DNA from: JALSJK01 sp964530345
GTDB lineage: Bacteria > Pseudomonadota > Gammaproteobacteria > Methylococcales > Methylomonadaceae
Length of the DNA: 11,526 nucleotides
Direction of reading: 5' to 3'
Assembly (NCBI GenBank): GCA_964530345.1
Contig: CAZGYJ010000098.1
Coordinates: forward strand, 1 to 11,526
The notes beneath the pieces were generated by a model. That model saw only the letters and a list, made by a program, of their open reading frames with translations, ran no database searches and was not told where the DNA came from. Within the stretch, counting starts at the first letter, position 1; every line of letters starts with the position of its first letter. Of this stretch, positions 7,796 through 11,526 are shown piece by piece. The position numbers and the translations under genes were made by a program.

Positions 7796-9375
7796 AACAA
7801 AAAAAACAAAACTGGGCGATAGATTTAAAAAAGCAATCCCAAGCCCTTGATATGCAGATTGAAGTTGCTTCAATTTCAAGTATGCCACTTTGGATAATTC
7901 ATCACAATAACTGGCGTAAATTTGCCGAATTAGCTCAACTTCAGTCTGTCCGTTGGGTTTCTGGCTGGGTTGAACAACAGTCACCACTCTACATTGTCAA
8001 CGCTATATTTGAAAAAAATGGGCTATATCTGCTATTGCGCACCTCTGTTTCCGAAGATAAAGCCTGCCTCCCTTCTCAGGCAACGGTATATCCAGCGGCT
8101 AATCGCAGTGAACGACACTCTCAAGATCTGTTTGGTATTGATTTTACAGAACACCCGGATAATCGTCCCTGGTTACGGCATAAGGCCTGGAAAAAAAATC
8201 AATATCCACTACGCGACGATTTTCCGATAGATGGTCGCCCAGAAAAAATAACAGCACCCGATATGGATTATCAGTTTATCAAAGCCAGAGGCACAGGTGT
8301 TTACGAAATACCTGTAGGCCCCGTTCATGCTGGCATAATTGAGCCTGGTCATTTCCGTTTCCAGGCGGTTGGAGAAACAATATTAAATCTGGAAGAACGC
8401 CTGGGATATGTTCATAAAGGGATTGAAAAATTAGCCGTCAATAAAAGCCCAGAACAATTGGTTCGACTGGCATCCAGAGTATCTGGAGATAGCACTGTTG
8501 CTCATAGTTGGGCGGCATGTAGTGCAATGGAGCAAGCGGCAGGTATTACAATCCCGCTTCGGGCTGCATATTTAAGAGCTATTCTGCTTGAACGAGAACG
8601 TATTGCTAATCATTTGGGGGATATTGGCGCAATTTGCAATGATGTCGGTTTTGCCTTTGCACAAATGCAGTTTAGTCGTTTAAGGGAGTTATGGCTCCGT
8701 ACCAATGCCCGATGTTTTAAACATCGCTTGCTAATGGATTGTATTGTGCCTGGTGGCGTCAAGATTACGGTATCAGACCCTGACAATCAACTTATGCTGC
8801 TTGAATTGAAAAGTTTAAGGAAAGAGTTAGATGAAATTTTACCTGCATTAGATTTAAATTCCTCCCTGGAAGATAGATTATTTACCGCAGGCTTTTTATC
8901 AGAAGCAACTGCGGCCGCTTTTGGAACGATTGGTTATGTAGGTCGCGCCAGCGGTCAAGATTTTGATGTGCGACGAGATGCCGCTTATCCTCCTTATGAT
9001 CAACTATCCCTTAAAGTCGCCGTAGAAAATCAAGGGGATGTTGCTTCTCGAGTATGGGTTCGGATAAAAGAAATTTTTGCTTCTATAAAACTATTACAGC
9101 AAATGCTGAAGCAAATTCCTAACGATGAAATAACAAATGCTTGGCAAATTCCACCTGAAAATAGCGAGGGCTTGGGTATTATTGAAGGTTGGCGTGGCGA
9201 AATAGTTACTTATGTGCGCTTTGACAAAGCTAATCAGATTGCACGTTTCTATCCCAGAGATCCCAGTATCATCAACTGGCCCGCTTTAGAAAAAATCGTA
9301 TTGAACAATATTGTGCCAGATTTTCCCGTATGCAACAAATCACTCAATGGTTCCTACTCAGGCCATGACCTATAG
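7792..9375 (+). CDS. hyfG: HyfG-like large subunit lacking all [NiFe] cysteines (NuoC-NuoD fusion)
   Basis: This 527-residue soluble subunit has a fused NuoC-like domain (about 20-150; marks Y100-P-A-A-N-R-S-E-R-H, DLFGIDF and QYPLRDDF) and a NuoD/[NiFe] large-subunit domain (about 160-527; marks IPVGPVHAGIIEPGHFRF 173-190, GYVHKGIEKLA 205-215). In catalytic relatives such as HycE the first nickel motif reads RVCGIC; here it is R229-V-S-G-D-S (S231, S234). The second motif, DPCYSC, aligns with N519-G-S-Y-S-G (S521, G524). All four Ni-Fe ligands are therefore missing, and the protein ends at L527 without the C-terminal peptide that hydrogenase proteases remove. This indicates an energy-converting hydrogenase-related (Ehr-like) subunit, not an H2-activating one; its substrate is unknown. 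The ATG at 7792 overlaps the hyfF stop and has GGGGAG 9 nt upstream; an ATG at 7711 inside hyfF is rejected. The sequence is intact throughout. Confidence 0.9.
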   Translation: MKQKKQNWAIDLKKQSQALDMQIEVASISSMPLWIIHHNNWRKFAELAQLQSVRWVSGWVEQQSPLYIVNAIFEKNGLYLLLRTSVSEDKACLPSQATVYPAANRSERHSQDLFGIDFTEHPDNRPWLRHKAWKKNQYPLRDDFPIDGRPEKITAPDMDYQFIKARGTGVYEIPVGPVHAGIIEPGHFRFQAVGETILNLEERLGYVHKGIEKLAVNKSPEQLVRLASRVSGDSTVAHSWAACSAMEQAAGITIPLRAAYLRAILLERERIANHLGDIGAICNDVGFAFAQMQFSRLRELWLRTNARCFKHRLLMDCIVPGGVKITVSDPDNQLMLLELKSLRKELDEILPALDLNSSLEDRLFTAGFLSEATAAAFGTIGYVGRASGQDFDVRRDAAYPPYDQLSLKVAVENQGDVASRVWVRIKEIFASIKLLQQMLKQIPNDEITNAWQIPPENSEGLGIIEGWRGEIVTYVRFDKANQIARFYPRDPSIINWPALEKIVLNNIVPDFPVCNKSLNGSYSGHDL

Positions 9376-9384
9376 GACTACAAG

Positions 9385-9891
9385 ATGTTAAGACTTTTTG
9401 CTAAAACCTTAAAGACAGGGATAGTCACCGAACGGATTAAAAAACCGAATGAACAAGAATTAGAACAACTAGGCATTAACATAAAACATCATATTGATAA
9501 GCATTTTTCTGGAAGTCTGGCCATTCGCGCTGTTGATGCAGGGTCTTGTAACGGCTGCGAGTTGGAAATTCATGCACTGAATAATCCACTTTATGATATT
9601 GAACGTTTTGGCATCCATTTTGTCGCATCACCTCGACATGCTGATGTCTTGCTGGTTACCGGTCCCGTTTCTAGACATATGCAAACCGCCTTATTACGTA
9701 CTTATAACGCAACTCCCAACCCAAAATGGGTTGTAGCTGTGGGTGATTGCGCTGCTTGTGGCGGTGAATTTGGTACATCTTATGCCAGTTGTGGCAAAGT
9801 TGAAAATGTTATTCCGGTTGACGCAACAATTTCAGGTTGCCCCCCAACACCTGAAACTTTATTAAAAGCTTTGTTAAGCTTTATGAAATAA
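9385..9891 (+). CDS. hyfI: HyfI-like small subunit with one [4Fe-4S] cluster (NuoB family)
   Basis: This 168-residue soluble subunit is of the NuoB/HycG/HyfI family. It sits between the large subunit and the membrane anchor and carries the last iron-sulfur cluster. Cysteines are in place: C55-N-G-C58, C122 in VAVGDCAACGG, and C152 in SGCPPTPE. C125 and C136 are also present. The spaced C-x2-C is the hydrogenase-type pattern, not the tandem CC of complex I NuoB. The N-terminal stretch (1-20, MLRLFAKTLKTGIVTERI...) resembles the amphipathic start seen in HyfI/HycG. ATG at 9385 follows the hyfG stop by 9 nt with AGGA (9374-9377) as ribosome-binding site. It is the last hyf gene here; no HyfJ or HyfH follows. 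The cluster ligands are intact although the partner has lost its metal site, so electron transfer is probably still part of the function. Confidence 0.93.
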   Translation: MLRLFAKTLKTGIVTERIKKPNEQELEQLGINIKHHIDKHFSGSLAIRAVDAGSCNGCELEIHALNNPLYDIERFGIHFVASPRHADVLLVTGPVSRHMQTALLRTYNATPNPKWVVAVGDCAACGGEFGTSYASCGKVENVIPVDATISGCPPTPETLLKALLSFMK

Positions 9892-9903
9892 CTTTCATTA
9901 TCA

Positions 9904-9925
9904 AGATTCATTTATTTATGAATTT
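9904..9925 (+). promoter_or_regulatory. AU-rich hairpin covering the Hpt gene start codon
   Basis: ATTCAT (9906-9911) and ATGAAT (9918-9923) form a perfect inverted repeat with a 6-nt loop, extendable by a G.U and an A-U pair to 9904-9925. The start codon of the Hpt gene is the first triplet of the right arm, and no good Shine-Dalgarno sequence is present. The stem is weak, so an effect on translation is only possible. Confidence 0.25.
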
Positions 9926-10280
9926 CAACACCTCAAATCTGCATCAAACCTATATTGAATTATTACTAGAAAAAACCTTGAACAATAGAGCGCTGGCTAA
10001 AACTTTATTTGAAAAAATATTTGCCACTTTGCCAGTTCAGATTGATGAATTAGCCCATTTATTAAACAGAAATGATATTTCACAAGCACAACAGCTTATC
10101 CATGATATCCACGGCACTGTTGCTAGTTGCGGCCTTGTAAATCTTGAATATCATGCCGGATTAGTCGAAAGGCATTTATTTGAAAATGATTTGGAAAAAT
10201 CCTGCAAAAGTTTCCAGGTTCTGCAACAATTAGTGGGAAACTTCTTAGACTGTCAGGATGATATTGTGTCCAACTTGTAA
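9918..10280 (+). CDS. Stand-alone Hpt (histidine phosphotransfer) domain protein
   Basis: This 120-residue, all-helical protein consists of a single Hpt domain. The phosphorylatable histidine is H62 in LIHDIHGTVASCGL (60-73), matching the Hpt pattern H-x-x-(K/H)-G-x5-G; H62, H65 and G66 are the landmarks. The usual Lys is His, as I recall in the Hpt domain of the BarA sensor kinase (HKLHG). Flanking helices at about 9-38 (with LFEKIFATLP) and 75-110 complete the bundle. Hpt proteins shuttle phosphate between receiver domains of a hybrid kinase and a response regulator; neither partner is in the window. The gene starts 26 nt after hyfI with no terminator between, so it may be co-transcribed with the hyf operon. 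The ribosome-binding site is poor. A BarA/UvrY-type relay link is inference. Confidence 0.85.
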   Translation: MNFNTSNLHQTYIELLLEKTLNNRALAKTLFEKIFATLPVQIDELAHLLNRNDISQAQQLIHDIHGTVASCGLVNLEYHAGLVERHLFENDLEKSCKSFQVLQQLVGNFLDCQDDIVSNL

Positions 10281-10282
10281 TC

Positions 10283-10296
10283 CTGATAGTAATCAG
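10283..10296. terminator. Short hairpin between the convergent Hpt gene and lpxD
   Basis: CTGAT (10283-10287) and ATCAG (10292-10296) form a 5-bp stem with a 4-nt loop in the 22-nt gap between two convergent genes. A competing pairing joins TCAGGAT (10253-10259, inside the Hpt gene) with ATCCTGA (10280-10286). No U-run follows on either strand. The location suits a bidirectional terminator but the structure is weak. Confidence 0.25.
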
Positions 10297-10302
10297 CAAT
10301 TC

Positions 10303-11337
10303 CTAGTCTTCCAGCTTCCGCAAACGATTTTCCATCTGCTTTATTGTTTTCATTAATTGTGGCAATTTTGCCAATGCTGCAAGTTCTCTCCAGGCAGTCT
10401 TTTTATCTTTAGCCGGACTGCCGAAAACTTGAGTACATTCCTTAATATCGCTGGCAATACCTGATCGCGCCATCACCACCGCATGATGGCCAATTTTAAC
10501 GTGATCGGCTAACCCGGCGCTTCCCGCTAAAATAACATTGTTTTCAATCTGACAGGAACCAGAAATACCCGTCTGCCCACAAATTATGACATTTTCACCA
10601 ATAATATTATTGTGGCCAATCTGTACTAAATTATCGACCTTGCTACCTTCGCCAATAACAGTTTCACCAAAAGTTCCCCTATCAATGCAAGTGTTGGCGC
10701 CAATTTCAACATTATTTTCGATTTTTACATAACCGACATGCGGAACTTTAACATGCTTTTGATTCCGTTGTTTGTAACCAAAACCATCCGCACCAATCAC
10801 TGAACCCGCATGGATAATAACGTTATCTCCGATTTGAGTATGATCATAAATCACAACATTTGGATAAATTCGGCAGTTTGCACCGATTTTGACATGATCG
10901 CCAATTCTAACACCAGCAAGTAGCTGACAGTTTTCTCCAATTTGACTGTGTTCACCAATACTGGAAAAATCCGCTAAATAAATACTATCAGCAAGGGTTG
11001 CCGTTTCGGCCACAACGGTTTGTGCAGCAATTTTTGGCTGAAATTGTTTCTCTGGGTGTAAAATTTTGACTGCCTTGATAAAACTTATTTCCGGATCTTT
11101 ACAGACCAGGATTGCCATACCTTTCGGCACGTCAAGTTTTGCCATCTCCTGGCTCATAAAACATGCACTTGCTTTAGTGTCTGGCAGAAATTTACTGAAT
11201 TTCAAGTCATTCAGAATAGTTATCTGATTTTCCCGAGCAGAACTGATATCAGAAGCCGACTCGATTAATGTCTCGCTAACATTACCAATAATTTCAGCAT
11301 CACATTGTTGTGCCAGTTCTTTTATGGTTAATGCCAT
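10303..11337 (-). CDS. lpxD: UDP-3-O-acylglucosamine N-acyltransferase (LpxD)
   Basis: This 344-residue cytoplasmic enzyme of lipid A synthesis transfers a 3-hydroxyacyl chain from acyl carrier protein to the 2-amine of UDP-3-O-acylglucosamine; it works as a trimer. The length matches E. coli LpxD (341). It has an N-terminal uridine-binding domain (about 1-100), then a left-handed beta-helix built from hexapeptide repeats (about 105-305, e.g. IGEHSQ, IGENCQ, IGDHVK, IGANCR), and a C-terminal helix (about 312-344). Landmarks are GADGFGY (182-188), DNLVQIGHN (235-243) with H242 as the likely catalytic base, and GSPAK (306-310). ATG at 11337 is chosen over an adjacent GTG (11340); AAGGG lies about 9 nt upstream. 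The gene stands alone, convergent with the Hpt gene. The usual bamA-skp-lpxD-fabZ-lpxA neighbours are not visible on either side, so this may be a relocated or a second copy. Confidence 0.95.
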   Translation of the reverse strand: MALTIKELAQQCDAEIIGNVSETLIESASDISSARENQITILNDLKFSKFLPDTKASACFMSQEMAKLDVPKGMAILVCKDPEISFIKAVKILHPEKQFQPKIAAQTVVAETATLADSIYLADFSSIGEHSQIGENCQLLAGVRIGDHVKIGANCRIYPNVVIYDHTQIGDNVIIHAGSVIGADGFGYKQRNQKHVKVPHVGYVKIENNVEIGANTCIDRGTFGETVIGEGSKVDNLVQIGHNNIIGENVIICGQTGISGSCQIENNVILAGSAGLADHVKIGHHAVVMARSGIASDIKECTQVFGSPAKDKKTAWRELAALAKLPQLMKTIKQMENRLRKLED

Positions 11338-11381
11338 CACTCACTTCCCTTCGGTTGGTTAAAAACAAATTAAGAGCTCAA

Positions 11382-11387
11382 ATTATA
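11382..11387 (-). promoter_or_regulatory. Candidate -10 box for lpxD
   Basis: On the minus strand the sequence reads GGC-TATAAT, a perfect -10 consensus ending about 45 nt upstream of the lpxD start codon. No convincing -35 hexamer is found at 16-18 nt upstream of it. Confidence 0.35.
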
Positions 11388-11449
11388 GCCTTTTTAAAGC
11401 AAAAGCTTCCTTAAATTTGATCGCCTGCTTTAGGTGCGAGCACAGAATA

Positions 11450-11526
11450 AGTTTGGCAACTGGGGCAGTATTTTTTATTCGTATTCAAGGCGTAGAAATA
11501 GGCGCATAGCCAGCTATGTAACTATT
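11450..11526. repeat. Palindromic intergenic repeat (partial, cut by window end)
   Basis: The last 30 bases (11497-11526) form a near-perfect hairpin. AATAG (11497-11501) pairs with CTATT (11522-11526), and CATAGC (11505-11510) with GCTATG (11513-11518). A symmetrical 3x3 internal loop (GCG/TAA) lies between the two stems and the terminal loop has 2 nt. It is preceded by GGGGCAGTA and T-rich sequence, wording I recall from dispersed repeats of gammaproteobacterial methanotrophs. The left boundary is uncertain and the right end is outside the window. Confidence 0.5.

Noticed and set aside
7792..9891. Calling the locus a functional [NiFe] hydrogenase-4 or formate hydrogenlyase
   Set aside because: The large subunit lacks all four metal-binding cysteines and the maturation peptide, and no formate dehydrogenase or hyp gene is in the window.

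Overview
The window looks like a chromosomal segment of a Gram-negative gammaproteobacterium of low-to-moderate GC content. It carries a complete lpxD (lipid A synthesis), a LemA/TPM-domain operon, and two kinds of palindromic intergenic repeat at its edges. From memory these repeats resemble elements common in gammaproteobacterial methanotrophs and relatives, so the lineage is only a tentative suggestion. No phage, IS, CRISPR, tRNA or rRNA is visible.

Layout. (1) Positions 1-64 are the end of a palindromic repeat. (2) Positions 107-2137, minus strand: a three-gene operon, lemA, then a YgcG-type secreted/membrane TPM-domain protein with a Gly-rich tail, then a second small TPM-domain protein. 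A hairpin follows the last stop. (3) Positions 2138-2581: a divergent intergenic region with several inverted repeats and a candidate promoter directly against the next gene. (4) Positions 2582-9891, plus strand: a tightly packed, translationally coupled six-gene operon in the order hyfB-hyfC-hyfE-hyfF-hyfG-hyfI. It encodes a membrane complex related to hydrogenase-4/formate hydrogenlyase and to respiratory complex I. (5) Positions 9918-10280, plus strand: a small stand-alone histidine phosphotransfer (Hpt) protein, 26 nt after hyfI. (6) Positions 10303-11337, minus strand: lpxD, convergent with the Hpt gene. (7) Positions about 11450-11526: part of a second palindromic repeat, cut by the window end.

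The main point is that the Hyf-like complex is probably not a hydrogenase. The large subunit HyfG has lost all four cysteines that hold the [NiFe] centre: the first CxxC is S231/S234 and the second is S521/G524. It also ends right after the second motif, with no C-terminal extension for a maturation protease. The small subunit HyfI keeps the cysteines for its [4Fe-4S] cluster, and the membrane subunits HyfB and HyfF keep the Glu/Lys/His residues of ion-pumping antiporter-like modules. HyfA, HyfD, HyfH and HyfJ counterparts are absent. This fits the 'energy-converting hydrogenase-related' (Ehr) class: a membrane ion-translocating machine with an unknown redox reaction and, here, no visible electron-entry ferredoxin subunit. 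The adjoining Hpt gene may be part of the same transcript, which would add a signalling component; that is inference.
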